A stretch of 64,000 nucleotides of DNA from Streptococcus mitis subsp. hohhotensis (GCF_000722775.1 NZ_JPFZ01000013.1:62001-126000); one strand, 5' to 3'; positions 8,101 to 17,505 are shown, numbered from the stretch's first letter. Made by a program: numbers and translations. Notes: generated by a model not told the origin, from the sequence alone.

Positions 8101-9748
8101 AAAACTAAATATTTGGACAGCCTCCTCTTTCTTCATCTTTCTTACCTATCTTGTCTTTCTCGTTTATCCTATCGTTACTGTGCTCAAGCAAGCACTTATA
8201 CATGAAGGACAATTCTCACTAGCTAATTTTGTCACTTTCTTTAGTAAAGCATACTACTCTGAGACACTTGTCAACAGTTTCAAGGTTTCCATTACCGCTA
8301 CTGTCACTTCCTTAGTTGTAGGAACCCTATTAGCTTATCTCTTCTCTATGTATGACTTCAAGGGAAAGAAATTTCTACAAATATTGATTATCATTGCTTC
8401 TATGTCAGCTCCTTTCGTGGGAGCCTACTCCTGGATTCTCTTGCTGGGACGAAATGGGGTCATTACTAAATTCCTGACAAATGCCTTTCATCTTCCAGCT
8501 ATTGATATTTATGGATTCAAAGGAATTGTACTTGTCTTTACACTACAATTATTCCCACTAGTATTTCTATACGTTGCTGGGACAATGAAAAGTATTGACA
8601 ATTCTCTACTTGAAGCCGCTGAAAGCATGGGTTCCTTCGGATTTAAGCGTATCGTAACAGTTGTTTTACCTCTCCTAGTTCCAACCTTACTAGCAGCTGC
8701 CCTACTTGTATTTATGAGAGCATTCTCAGACTTTGGAACGCCTATGTTGATTGGTGAAGGATATCGGACTTTCCCTGTCCTGATTTATACCCAATTCATT
8801 AGCGAGGTTGGAGGAAATTCTGCTTTTGCATCTGCTTTAGCAATTATGGCGATTATCATTGCCTTGGCAATTTTCCTTATCCAAAAATACATCTCAAACC
8901 GCTACAGTTTCAGTATGAATTCGCTCCATCCAATTGAGCCTAAAAAAACTACAAAAGGAAAAATGGCTGCCATTTATGCAACAGTCTACGGAATTATCTT
9001 GTTCTCTGTTCTACCTCAAGTCTACTTGATTTATACTTCTTTCCTAAAAACATCAGGTATGGTATTTGTCACAGGTTATTCTCTAAACAGTTACAAGGTA
9101 GCTTTCAATCGTATGGGATCTGCTATTTTCAATACCATTCGTATCCCTTTGATTGCCTTAGTTCTAGTTGTCCTATTCGCAACATTTATCTCCTACCTAG
9201 CCGTTAGAAAACGGAATTTGTTTACAAACTTAATTGACAGCCTCAGTATGGTCCCTTATATTGTACCAGGAACCGTTCTAGGGATTGCCTTCATTTCTTC
9301 CTTCAATACCGGTCTATTTGGAAGTGGATTTCTTATGATTACAGGGACAGCTTTCATCTTGATTATGTCCCTATCTGTCAGAAGATTACCGTATACTATT
9401 CGCTCATCTGTTGCTAGCTTGCAACAAATAGCACCAAGTATTGAAGAAGCCGCGGAAAGCTTAGGAAGTAGCCGTCTCAATACCTTTGCCAAGATTACAA
9501 CTCCAATGATGCTATCTGGTATTATTTCTGGAGCCATCCTATCTTGGGTCACAATGATTTCAGAACTCTCTACTTCTATCCTCCTCTACAATGTCAAAAC
9601 AAGAACAATGACTGTAGCCATTTATACAGAGGTTCTCAGAGGGAATTACGGCGTAGCCGCAGCCTTGTCAACTATCCTGACTGTTCTAACAGTAGCTTCC
9701 TTGCTCTTGTTTATGAAAATCTCTAAAAGCAACAGCATTACACTTTAG
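8090..9748 (+). CDS. ABC transporter fused permease, FbpB/AfuB-like
   Basis: 552-residue membrane protein with about 12 membrane segments in two homologous halves. Each half carries an EAA-type ATPase-docking loop (EAAESMGSFG near residue 175 and EEAAESLGSS near 452), so a single chain forms the whole channel. This fused arrangement is typical of the FbpB/AfuB group. It overlaps the ATPase gene and is the last gene of the operon, followed by a strong terminator. Substrate is as for the binding proteins: reported as iron in pneumococcus, possibly a phosphorylated sugar here. Confidence 0.93.
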   Translation: MERKKLNIWTASSFFIFLTYLVFLVYPIVTVLKQALIHEGQFSLANFVTFFSKAYYSETLVNSFKVSITATVTSLVVGTLLAYLFSMYDFKGKKFLQILIIIASMSAPFVGAYSWILLLGRNGVITKFLTNAFHLPAIDIYGFKGIVLVFTLQLFPLVFLYVAGTMKSIDNSLLEAAESMGSFGFKRIVTVVLPLLVPTLLAAALLVFMRAFSDFGTPMLIGEGYRTFPVLIYTQFISEVGGNSAFASALAIMAIIIALAIFLIQKYISNRYSFSMNSLHPIEPKKTTKGKMAAIYATVYGIILFSVLPQVYLIYTSFLKTSGMVFVTGYSLNSYKVAFNRMGSAIFNTIRIPLIALVLVVLFATFISYLAVRKRNLFTNLIDSLSMVPYIVPGTVLGIAFISSFNTGLFGSGFLMITGTAFILIMSLSVRRLPYTIRSSVASLQQIAPSIEEAAESLGSSRLNTFAKITTPMMLSGIISGAILSWVTMISELSTSILLYNVKTRTMTVAIYTEVLRGNYGVAAALSTILTVLTVASLLLFMKISKSNSITL

Positions 9749-9763
9749 TTTCCCCCATCAAAA

Positions 9764-9796
9764 ACAGCCGAAAAGATTATCCTCGGCTGTTTTTTC
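9764..9796 (+). terminator. Terminator of the ABC transporter operon
   Basis: ACAGCCGA (9764-9771) and TCGGCTGT (9783-9790) form an 8-bp stem followed by six T. The convergent gene ends at 9851, so it may also block read-through from that side. Confidence 0.85.
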
Positions 9797-9850
9797 TTAT
9801 CTTGATATTCTTATTAAATCCCTAGTTCAGAGCAAGCAAGTCTAGACTAA

Positions 9851-10543
9851 TTAAATAGAGGCTTCCTCCATCTTCTCCCGTCCTAGTTCTCGGTAACTAC
9901 GGTCACCGACAACTTCAACGCTAAACTGCCCGTCCTCATATTCAAGGATTGTCACGCTACCATTATCGAGACCATGCGGATGCATACCATTAATCAGATA
10001 AACAATGGTTCCAATGGTCATTCCATGGCTGACAACGAGAGCATTGCCCCCACCTTGTTCTTCCATTTCTTTGGCAATCGCTTCAAAACCTTCCTTGATT
10101 CGACCACTGAGTTTTTCCCAGCCTTCAGCCCAACCAGCTGTATCGACCTCTACCAAGCCCTCAGCCAGTTCAGCATAAGACAATTGATGAACATGGTCCA
10201 CATTAAAGATACGAGGAATAATGCCCATGAAAAGATCGCCATCGTAGGCTCCGTCAAAACTACCAAAACACCATTCTCTGATACGCTTGTCCATGCGATA
10301 AGGGATTTTTCCCTGCAAGCCAAGTTCATCAAGGATAATTCCCATTGTCTGAATAGTGCGACCAGAATCACTCGAATAAGCACGCTCAAACTGTAGACCA
10401 GATTCTCGCAAACCGATTCCTAATTCTTGAATCCCTCGCTCACCTTCAGCTGTTAAGGGAGTATCGCTCCAACCTTGCGCGCGACCAATCGTGTTAAACA
10501 TAGTCTTGCCATGACGTACCAAATACAATCGTACTTTTACCAT
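9851..10543 (-). CDS. Histidine phosphatase family protein (phosphoglycerate-mutase-like)
   Basis: 230-residue protein of the histidine phosphatase superfamily. The catalytic RHG motif is at residues 10-12 (LVRHGKT) and a second catalytic His is in VVSHGMT near residue 175. The start at 10543 is chosen because GGAGG lies nine bases upstream; a longer frame to 10600 would add residues overlapping the probable promoter. Family members range from cofactor-dependent mutases to broad phosphatases; the GWSDTPLT segment and the size fit a phosphatase. It points toward the ABC transporter operon and shares the intervening terminator region. Confidence 0.88.
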   Translation of the reverse strand: MVKVRLYLVRHGKTMFNTIGRAQGWSDTPLTAEGERGIQELGIGLRESGLQFERAYSSDSGRTIQTMGIILDELGLQGKIPYRMDKRIREWCFGSFDGAYDGDLFMGIIPRIFNVDHVHQLSYAELAEGLVEVDTAGWAEGWEKLSGRIKEGFEAIAKEMEEQGGGNALVVSHGMTIGTIVYLINGMHPHGLDNGSVTILEYEDGQFSVEVVGDRSYRELGREKMEEASI

Positions 10544-10565
10544 TTTCCGTCCTCCGTTTGCTTCT

Positions 10566-10571
10566 ATTATA
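10566..10571 (-). promoter_or_regulatory. -10 element ahead of the histidine phosphatase gene
   Basis: TATAAT on the minus strand about 22 bases before the start codon, with a weak -35. It would give a very short leader. Confidence 0.4.
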
Positions 10572-10647
10572 TCATGGATGATAAAACAAAAGCCACCCAT
10601 ACAGGCGACTTTTGCAGGAGATTATTATGAAAAAGTTTAGGAGTTCT

Positions 10648-10733
10648 ATTAAATAAAGATATTAGATGAAAATCAAATTCAAACTAAATCAGTGTTATCT
10701 GTTTCAAATAATATTAGGAGGTCTTTATTTAAT
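10648..10733. repeat. 86-bp segment bounded by perfect 12-bp inverted repeats
   Basis: ATTAAATAAAGA (10648-10659) is exactly complementary to TCTTTATTTAAT (10722-10733). The interior is AT-rich and non-coding. It lies between the choline-binding protein gene and the histidine phosphatase gene. It may be a small mobile remnant or a long hairpin. The rest of 10544-10775 shows nothing else clear. Confidence 0.45.
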
Positions 10734-10775
10734 GATTATAGTATACACATCCAACCTTAAATAGAACTTAAAAAA

Positions 10776-12263
10776 TTATACCCATTCACCTTTTTCATTT
10801 ACTTTATAGCCGTTAATGGTCATATTTTTTGCCAATTTCCCATCAGCTAACAAGTAATACCACTTATCCCCATCCTTAATCCATTGATTGCGAGCGTACT
10901 TACCATCTTGGTTCAGATAATACCAACTATCATACTGAGAATCAAATACCCACTCACTCTTAGCCATGTAACCGCCACGTTTTAGGTAGTATTCACCCTG
11001 CCAAGCTTTCTCCACATAACTACCAGTTGAATCTACATAAAACCAGCTCTTATAATCTTCATCATAAATCCATTCACTTACAGCCATTGAAGCATCTGCT
11101 TTTAGATAATAACGCCCTACCCAACGGTTTCTTACAAGATTGCCAGACAGGTCATTGTAGTACCATTTGCCAGACTCTTTAAACCACTTACTTGCTTGAT
11201 GATCTTTCTTAGTATCTTCTTTAACAGTGACGGTAGATTGAGTGGAAGTCAAAGCTGAAACTGAGGATGAAGTTCCAGTAGAAACTGCTTGAATAGCCTC
11301 TTCTTTTGTCACCTTAGGATTAGCTTTTCCTTGGTAAACATCTTCGATACGCTTAGTAAATACAGATAACTCTTCAGGAGATAGCATATTAACAATATCA
11401 GTTCCATTATCAGGAATGTAACCACCAGAGTGTGTGCCAATTTTTGCTAGTCCCTCTTCTAATATATCCTCAACATTATTCAATAAAGCGATCTTCTCAG
11501 ATTTAGAAAGAAAATCATCACTACTAATAGCTGTTTTCTCCATAAAAGCAACTGCTTTAATTTCTTTACGATATCTCTCTATCGGAAGTGAAATATAGAT
11601 ATGGAACTCATCTGACATAATCGGAATAAGTTTCTTTAAATATTCATTTACACTTGTCTTATCATAATAACTATCAGGTTCAAAATTTTTAAAATCAATT
11701 GTCGACTCAAGATTTTCTAACACATTTGATTTTTCTCTAGCCGTATAATCTTGATTTGCCTTTATTTTAGGAATTAATTTTTCCTTTTTCTTTAATATTA
11801 CTAAATTTAAAGCTTCTTTTTTGATTCTATAACTAGAGTCAAAATTTGTGTTAATACGGTAACTCATAGAATCATGTAATCTATTTACAGCACCTTGAAA
11901 ATCCTTTGAAGTCTCTAATGCTTCTTTTTCCACTCCTTCTATCTCTTCTAAAAAAGATTGGTATTCTTTATTAAGTCTTTCTATAGCATTATTCTTAATT
12001 ATTTTTATATCATCCTGAGAAAAGGAAAGGATACTCCAATCTACTTGATCCGCTTCATTTAATAATTTTTCTTTATTCTTACTTAAAAACTCTTTATAAG
12101 ATTTCTTAGCTTGCTCTACTTCATTTTTAAAGAATTCTAAAGTTACCTGAGTTACAGTTTCATGGCTTTCTTCTTGTGCATAAACTACTTGATTGGTAAA
12201 ACTTGGGACTAGTAATGTCGACAGTCCTAAAGCTACTAAAGCACGTTTCATTTCTTTTTTCAT
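10776..12263 (-). CDS. Choline-binding surface protein
   Basis: 495-residue secreted protein. A signal peptide ends near residue 30 (VVYAQEE). A long, mostly helical, Lys/Glu-rich region follows (about 35-330) with no domain I recognise. After a Ser/Thr-rich linker (about 335-360) the C-terminal 130 residues hold about six choline-binding repeats of the GKWYYND / SEWIYDEDYKSWFYVD type, which would anchor the protein to phosphocholine on teichoic acids. GGAG lies six bases before the ATG at 12263; a TTG one codon earlier is ignored. Only 17 bases separate it from the upstream UPF0210 gene, so they are probably co-transcribed. The N-terminal coding region is visibly more AT-rich than its neighbours, suggesting acquisition. 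The repeat part resembles Cbp proteins; the function of the helical part is unknown. Confidence 0.9.
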   Translation of the reverse strand: MKKEMKRALVALGLSTLLVPSFTNQVVYAQEESHETVTQVTLEFFKNEVEQAKKSYKEFLSKNKEKLLNEADQVDWSILSFSQDDIKIIKNNAIERLNKEYQSFLEEIEGVEKEALETSKDFQGAVNRLHDSMSYRINTNFDSSYRIKKEALNLVILKKKEKLIPKIKANQDYTAREKSNVLENLESTIDFKNFEPDSYYDKTSVNEYLKKLIPIMSDEFHIYISLPIERYRKEIKAVAFMEKTAISSDDFLSKSEKIALLNNVEDILEEGLAKIGTHSGGYIPDNGTDIVNMLSPEELSVFTKRIEDVYQGKANPKVTKEEAIQAVSTGTSSSVSALTSTQSTVTVKEDTKKDHQASKWFKESGKWYYNDLSGNLVRNRWVGRYYLKADASMAVSEWIYDEDYKSWFYVDSTGSYVEKAWQGEYYLKRGGYMAKSEWVFDSQYDSWYYLNQDGKYARNQWIKDGDKWYYLLADGKLAKNMTINGYKVNEKGEWV

Positions 12264-12280
12264 CAATTTCTCCTATTTTC

Positions 12281-13618
12281 TTAATTTTTAAAACTATGAA
12301 TTGGTGCTGGAATTTGTCCACCGCGAGAGATGAAATCAACAGACGAAGCCCCATTGACCTTCATAACAGGCGCAGTTCCTAATAGGCCACCAAACTCAAT
12401 CATATCGCCTTCTTTTCCTTTTGGAATGATACGAACAGCCGTTGTTTTCATGTTAATGACTCCAATTGCGGCTTCATCCGCAATCATGGCAGCAATGGTT
12501 TCAGCAGGCGTATCTTCTGGGATGGCAATCATATCCAAACCAACAGAACAGATAGCCGTCATAGCTTCTAGTTTTTCCAAATTAAGAGAGCCATTTTGCA
12601 CTGCAGCAATCATTCCTTCATCCTCTGAAACAGGGATAAAGGCACCAGACAAACCACCAACTTGGTTGCAGGCCATCACTCCACCCTTCTTAACTTGGTC
12701 ATTCAAGAGAGCCAAGGCAGCCGTCGTTCCATGCGTTCCAACTGTTTCTAGCCCCATTTCCTCAAGGACACGTGCAACAGAATCTCCAACCGCAGGAGTT
12801 GGCGCCAAACTCAAGTCCACAATACCAAACTCCACACCCAGTCTCTCACTAGCCATCTGACCAACCAATTGACCGATACGAGTAATCTTGAAGGCAGTCT
12901 TCTTGACCGTTTCGGCTACTACATCAAAACTCTCTCCACGAACTTTTTCCAAGGCACGCTTGACCACACCAGGACCAGAAACTCCGACATTGATGATAAC
13001 ATCTGCTTCCCCAACACCATGAAAGGCACCCGCCATAAACGGATTGTCCTCAACAGCATTAGCAAATACAACCAACTTGGCTGCTCCCATATCTGATAGA
13101 TTAGCCGTTTCCTTGATAACACGTCCCATATCTGCCACAGCCGTCATATTGATACCAGACTTGGTTGAGCCGATATTAACTGACGAGCAGACCTTATCCG
13201 TCTCAGCCAAAGCACGAGGAATAGAATTGATGAGAATCTCATCTCCCTTTTGATAACCTTTTTGTACTAAGGCAGAAAAACCACCAATAAAATCCACACC
13301 AATCTCTTTCGCAGCCTTATCAAGCGCTTTTGCCAGAATCACGTAGTCCGTCGCATCTGTCGCGGCCCCAATCAGAGAAATAGGAGTCACCGATACACGC
13401 TTATTAACGATAGGAATTCCCAACTCAGCAGCAATTTCATCACCAACAGCCACTAAATTAGCTGCCTTGGTCGTAATCTTTTGATAAATTTTCTCCGCAG
13501 CACGATTGATATCTGGATCAATACAGTCTAATAGGGAAATCCCCATGGTAATAGTTCTGATATCGAAGTTTTGCTCCTCAATCATAGCGATGGTTTCAGT
13601 AACTTGTCTAATATCCAT
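12281..13618 (-). CDS. UPF0210 (DUF711/PFL-like) family protein
   Basis: 445-residue cytoplasmic protein of the conserved UPF0210 family, starting [10 protein letters not shown] with GGAGG upstream of the ATG. Members occur next to a small ACT-domain protein, as here. The family resembles glycyl-radical enzyme folds but lacks a demonstrated reaction. No signal peptide or membrane segment is present. Nine bases separate it from the ACT-domain gene and 17 from the choline-binding gene, so the three form one transcription unit. Confidence 0.9.
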   Translation of the reverse strand: MDIRQVTETIAMIEEQNFDIRTITMGISLLDCIDPDINRAAEKIYQKITTKAANLVAVGDEIAAELGIPIVNKRVSVTPISLIGAATDATDYVILAKALDKAAKEIGVDFIGGFSALVQKGYQKGDEILINSIPRALAETDKVCSSVNIGSTKSGINMTAVADMGRVIKETANLSDMGAAKLVVFANAVEDNPFMAGAFHGVGEADVIINVGVSGPGVVKRALEKVRGESFDVVAETVKKTAFKITRIGQLVGQMASERLGVEFGIVDLSLAPTPAVGDSVARVLEEMGLETVGTHGTTAALALLNDQVKKGGVMACNQVGGLSGAFIPVSEDEGMIAAVQNGSLNLEKLEAMTAICSVGLDMIAIPEDTPAETIAAMIADEAAIGVINMKTTAVRIIPKGKEGDMIEFGGLLGTAPVMKVNGASSVDFISRGGQIPAPIHSFKN

Positions 13619-13627
13619 GATAACCTC

Positions 13628-13894
13628 CTAGATATTATACATAGCTTCGAAAATCGCTGCACTCTGAATATTGATTTTCACATTCAAAGTTTGCCCAAAA
13701 GTTTCAAACTCATTTCGCAGATAAGTAAAATCCTGCTTTTCATCACTAGAGACAACAGCCATCATCGTGAAATATTCATCCAAAACAGTTTGAGAGATAT
13801 CATCAATATTCAAACCCAATTCTGCAATTTTACCAGAAACACCTGCAACAATTCCAGATTTATCTTTACCAACAACAGTTATAATCGCTTTCAT
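13628..13894 (-). CDS. ACT-domain protein, UPF0237 family
   Basis: 88-residue single ACT domain. The start at 13894 (MKAIITVVGKDKSG) has GGAG eight bases upstream. The GKDKSGIVAGVS loop is the ligand-binding turn of ACT domains, which usually bind amino acids or small metabolites. It is paired with the UPF0210 gene and may regulate that protein; this is context inference. The longer frame upstream covers the promoter and is not translated. Confidence 0.9.
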   Translation of the reverse strand: MKAIITVVGKDKSGIVAGVSGKIAELGLNIDDISQTVLDEYFTMMAVVSSDEKQDFTYLRNEFETFGQTLNVKINIQSAAIFEAMYNI

Positions 13895-13956
13895 AAGCAA
13901 ACTCCAATTCTTCTTAAAATAAGAAACCTGAACATTAAACAGGATTCTTTTCAAAT

Positions 13957-13962
13957 AGTATA
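13957..13962 (-). promoter_or_regulatory. Extended -10 promoter of the ACT/UPF0210/choline-binding operon
   Basis: The minus strand reads TGC-TATACT; a TTGAGT lies 19 bases further upstream. A weak CCTG/CAGG hairpin lies in the leader. Confidence 0.5.
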
Positions 13963-13985
13963 GCATAATTCTAACTAAAATACTC

Positions 13986-14040
13986 AAAAACGCCTGCTTA
14001 CGAAGTTGTTCTTAAGCAAAAAACAATTTCGTAAACAAGC
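13986..14040 (-). terminator. Terminator of the ribosomal superoperon
   Basis: On the minus strand ACGCTTGTTTACGAAATTGTT pairs, with few mismatches, with AACAACTTCGTAAGCAGGCGT, about 20 bp, and is followed by TTTTT. It is by far the longest terminator stem in the window. Confidence 0.9.
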
Positions 14041-14150
14041 GTCTACTATCCCAACTTATGATGAGTGTTCCCGCTAGGACCGAAATCCTAGCGGTAGACC
14101 AGAGCTAGACTAAGAGCACAAGACTCCATCATCATAACACTCAACAAAAT
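14041..14150 (-). ncRNA. L17 downstream element (L17DE) RNA motif
   Basis: A structured 3' untranslated segment directly after rplQ. The core is a perfect hairpin, CCGCTAGGA/TCCTAGCGG, with nested pairing GTCTAC/GTAGAC and a longer-range GAGTGTT/AACACTC pairing. Position and fold agree with the L17 downstream element described by comparative genomics in lactic acid bacteria and Listeria. Its role is unknown; it may set mRNA stability or autogenous control. Confidence 0.8.
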
Positions 14151-14158
14151 TGATGATT

Positions 14159-14545
14159 TTATACTAATTCGATGATCGCCATTGGCGCTGCATCACCACG
14201 ACGTGGTTCAGTTTTAAGGATACGAGTGTATCCACCGTTACGTTCAGCATAACGAGGTGCGATTTCTGAGAACAATTTTTGAAGTGCTGTAGTAGAAGTG
14301 TACTTATCAGTTGCTTCATCATAGTTTTCAGATGCGATTTCATTACGTACGAAAGCAGCTGCTTGACGACGTGCATGCAAATCACCACGTTTACCTAGAG
14401 TAATCATTTTTTCAACAGTTTTACGGATTTCTTTAGCACGAGCTTCAGTTGTCACGATTGATTCGTTGATCAAAAGGTCAGTTGTCAAATCGCGAAGCAT
14501 TGCTTTACGTTGTGAGCTAGTGCGTCCTAGTTTACGGTAAGCCAT
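14159..14545 (-). CDS. rplQ: 50S ribosomal protein L17
   Basis: 128 residues starting [16 protein letters not shown], the usual N-terminus. It assembles on 23S rRNA near the exit-tunnel side of the large subunit. It is the last gene of the alpha operon, 11 bases after rpoA, with a GGAGG ribosome site. The L17DE RNA and the operon terminator follow. Confidence 0.97.
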   Translation of the reverse strand: MAYRKLGRTSSQRKAMLRDLTTDLLINESIVTTEARAKEIRKTVEKMITLGKRGDLHARRQAAAFVRNEIASENYDEATDKYTSTTALQKLFSEIAPRYAERNGGYTRILKTEPRRGDAAPMAIIELV

Positions 14546-14556
14546 TTATTCCTCCT

Positions 14557-15492
14557 TTATTTATCTTTTAATCCAAGACCCAAATCAATGAGTTTGAGTT
14601 TCACTTCTTCCAAACTCTTGCGTCCAAGATTTCGTACTTTCATCATCTCTGCTTCAGATTTTTCTGTCAAATCATGCACAGTATTGATACCGGCACGTTT
14701 CAAACAGTTGTATGAACGCACAGACAAGTCCAGTTCCTCAATCGTACGATCCAAAATACGGTCGTCAGATTCAGTATCAGCTTCTTTCATCACTTCAGTT
14801 GACTTAGCAATCTCAGTCAGATTTGTAAACAAATCAAGATGTTCTGTCAAAATACGTGCTGAAAGCCCTAAAGCATCTTCTGGAATAATTGTTCCATTTG
14901 TCAAGATTTCAAGGGTTAGTTTGTCAAATCCATCATTGCTACCTACACGAGCAGGTTCAACTTGATAGTTGACTTTGGTAACTGGTGTATAAATAGAATC
15001 TACAGCAAGTGTCCCAACTGGTGCATTATCCTTTTTATTTTCATCAGCAGGTACATATCCACGACCACTGTTAACAGTCATAGTCGCTTTTAGGGAAGAA
15101 CCTTCACCGATTGTAAAGAGATAATGATCTGGATTTACAATTTCAATATCGCTATCTGTCAAAATGTCACCAGCTGTTACTTCAGCAGGACCTTCAACAT
15201 CTAGTTCGATGATTTTTTCGTCTTCAACGTACGATTTCACTGCAATTCCTTTAATGTTCAGAATGATTTGCATCACGTCTTCACGAACACCTGGAACTGT
15301 GTCAAACTCATGTAACACACCATCAATGTTGATAGATGTCACAGCTGCTCCTGGTAGAGAAGCTAGAAGTACACGACGAAGAGAGTTACCAAGAGTTGTA
15401 CCGTAGCCACGTTCAAGTGGTTCGATTACAAACTTGCCATAATCTTTATTTTCATCAATTTTTGTTATATTTGGTTTTTCAAACTCGATCAT
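14557..15492 (-). CDS. rpoA: RNA polymerase alpha subunit
   Basis: 311 residues, the normal firmicute length. The N-terminal dimerisation domain (about 1-225) contains [16 protein letters not shown] near residues 28-43, which nucleates polymerase assembly. A flexible linker leads to the C-terminal domain (about 245-311) with helix-hairpin-helix motifs that contact UP-element DNA and regulators such as Spx. It lies between rpsK and rplQ in the alpha operon. Confidence 0.98.
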
Positions 15493-15534
15493 TTAGTTAC
15501 TCCCTCTTAAACGAAAAGCAGTGTAATGCGATGA

Positions 15535-15918
15535 TTATACACGGCGACGTTTTGGAGGACGAGCACCATTGTGTGGCACTGGAGTCACATCACGAATTGC
15601 TGTTACTTCAAGACCAGCGGCAGCAAGCGCACGAATAGCTGACTCACGACCAGAACCTGGACCTTTTACAGTAACTTCAACTGATTTAAGACCGTGTTCT
15701 TGTGCAGATTTAGCAGCAGCTTCAGAAGCCATTTGAGCAGCGAATGGTGTAGATTTACGAGAACCTTTGAAACCAAGAGCACCAGCTGATGACCAAGCAA
15801 TTGCATTACCATGCACATCAGTAATCATAACAATAGTGTTATTAAATGTAGCGTGAATATGAGCAATACCAGATTCGATATTCTTTTTCACACGACGTTT
15901 ACGTGTTGGTTTAGCCAA
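15535..15918 (-). CDS. rpsK: 30S ribosomal protein S11
   Basis: 127 residues, starting [13 protein letters not shown] and ending in the conserved basic tail [11 protein letters not shown]. It forms part of the small-subunit platform near the Shine-Dalgarno/anti-Shine-Dalgarno helix. It is 17 bases after rpsM and has a good GGAGG site. Confidence 0.97.
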
Positions 15919-15935
15919 GACTTTTACCTCCTATA

Positions 15936-16301
15936 TTATTTTTTCTTACCAGCAATCGCAACAGCTTTACCTTTACGAGTGCGAGCGTTGTTTTTAGTGT
16001 TTTGTCCACGGACAGGAAGTCCACGACGGTGACGGATACCACGGTATGAACCGATTTCCATCAAACGTTTGATGTTCAAGTTTACTTCACGACGAAGGTC
16101 ACCTTCAACTTTGATTGCATCCACTTCACGACGGATAGCATCTTCTTGATCTGATGTAAGATCACGTACACGAACATCTTCTGAGATTCCAGCAGCAGCC
16201 AAAATTTTCTTAGATGTTGCAAGTCCGATACCATAAACATAAGTCAATGAGATTACTACGCGTTTGTCATTTGGAATGTCAACTCCAGCAATACGAGCCA
16301 T
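15936..16301 (-). CDS. rpsM: 30S ribosomal protein S13
   Basis: 121 residues starting [15 protein letters not shown], with the Lys/Arg-rich C-terminal tail that contacts P-site tRNA. S13 sits in the head of the 30S subunit and bridges to L5. It is 17 bases after rpmJ. Confidence 0.97.
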
Positions 16302-16318
16302 GTTTTCTCCTTTCTATC

Positions 16319-16435
16319 TTATCCTTGACGTTGTTTGTGTTTTGGATTTGCTGGGCAAATTACCATAACACGACCATTACGACGAATAACTTTACAGTAT
16401 TCGCAAATTGGTTTGACCGATGGTCTTACTTTCAT
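16319..16435 (-). CDS. rpmJ: 50S ribosomal protein L36
   Basis: 38-residue protein too short for many gene callers. It starts [14 protein letters not shown]. The zinc ligands Cys11, Cys14, Cys27 and His33 are all present, so this is the zinc-binding (C+) form. It lies between infA (24 bases) and rpsM (17 bases), the standard place. Confidence 0.95.
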
Positions 16436-16459
16436 TTCTTATCCCTCCAAGTTTTTCGA

Positions 16460-16678
16460 TTATTTAAAGCGGTAAGTGATACGTCCACGTGTCAAGTCAT
16501 ATGGACTCATTTCGACAGTAACACGATCTCCCGCTAAAATACGAATATAGTTTTTACGAATTTTACCAGAAACTGTTGCTAAAATCTGATGTCCATTTTC
16601 AAGTTCAACCGTAAACATTGCATTCGGCATTGTATCAACTACTTTGCCTTCAACTTCAATCACATCGTCTTTTGCCAC
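16460..16678 (-). CDS. infA: Translation initiation factor IF-1 (GTG start)
   Basis: 72 residues with a single OB-fold; it binds the ribosomal A site during initiation. The start is the GTG at 16678, giving the universal N-terminus (M)[15 protein letters not shown] lies nine bases upstream. A longer ATG frame to 16732 would add residues absent from the family. It has its own promoter and opens the alpha operon infA-rpmJ-rpsM-rpsK-rpoA-rplQ. Confidence 0.96.
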   Translation of the reverse strand: MAKDDVIEVEGKVVDTMPNAMFTVELENGHQILATVSGKIRKNYIRILAGDRVTVEMSPYDLTRGRITYRFK

Positions 16679-16751
16679 GCAAAAGCACCTCCATAAATTT
16701 CGATTCGATGCCTCTAGACACAGAGACAACAATTATAAGTCAGACTATCTT

Positions 16752-16780
16752 AGTATAACATTTGTAGCGGATTTTTGCAA
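16752..16780 (-). promoter_or_regulatory. Promoter of the infA/alpha operon
   Basis: On the minus strand TTGCAA (16775-16780), 17-base spacer, TATACT (16752-16757) with a TG extension. It lies in the adk-infA gap and gives the alpha operon its own start. Confidence 0.8.
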
Positions 16781-16794
16781 GTGTGAAAAACGCT

Positions 16795-17433
16795 TTATTT
16801 CAAATTTGTCAATACTTTTTCGATATCTGAGAAGACATCATTGATATCTTGATTACCTTCGATGTCATGAACCAAACCTTTGGCACGGTAGTGAGCAATG
16901 ATTGGTTCCCCTTGAGCAATATTCACATCCAAACGACGTTTTACTGTCTCAGGCTTATCATCTTCACGTTGGTAGTAATCTTCTTCTTTATAGTCAACTG
17001 GTGGGTTAAAGACCTTGTGGAAAGTTTCTCCAGTTACGCGGTGGATGATACGGCCACTCAAGCGTTCCAAGAGGCTATCTGGATTCACTTCAATGTTGAT
17101 GACACCTTCTAGTTCAATGCCAAGTTCAGCCAATGTTTTGTCCAAGGCATGAGCTTGCTCGATTGTACGTGGGTAACCATCCAACAAGAATCCCGTTTCT
17201 TTAATATCATCTTGTGAAAGACGTTCTTTTACGATTCCATTTGTAACTTCGTCAGGAACCAATTCACCCTTGTCAATGTATGACTTAGCAAGAACACCCA
17301 TTTCAGTTTGATTTGCCATAGCAGCACGGAACATATCACCTGTTGAGATATGTGCAACATGGAATTGTTCTACGATTTTTGCTGCTTGAGTTCCCTTACC
17401 TGCACCAGGTAAGCCCATAATCAAAAGATTCAT
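16795..17433 (-). CDS. adk: Adenylate kinase
   Basis: 212 residues. Converts ATP + AMP to 2 ADP in the cytoplasm. The P-loop [11 protein letters not shown] is at residues 7-17. The LID region (about 125-165, [12 protein letters not shown]) has no cysteine, so this is a zinc-free LID, unlike Bacillus Adk. It follows secY after a 264-base gap that holds a terminator-like hairpin and a BOX element. Confidence 0.97.
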
Positions 17434-17505
17434 GATTTGATCTCCTTATTTTATTTTTAAATAGAAGCAAAACATCTTTTCACCCCTATTTAAAAACAAA
17501 ATAGA

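Noticed and set aside
10627-10656. Nine-codon ORF (MKKFRSSIK) on the plus strand with a GGAGATT upstream
   Set aside because: Too short to support; it runs into the inverted-repeat segment and may be a chance or truncated gene start.
16679-16732. N-terminal extension of infA from an ATG
   Set aside because: The GTG at 16678 gives the universal IF-1 N-terminus with a proper ribosome site, and the extension overlaps the leader.
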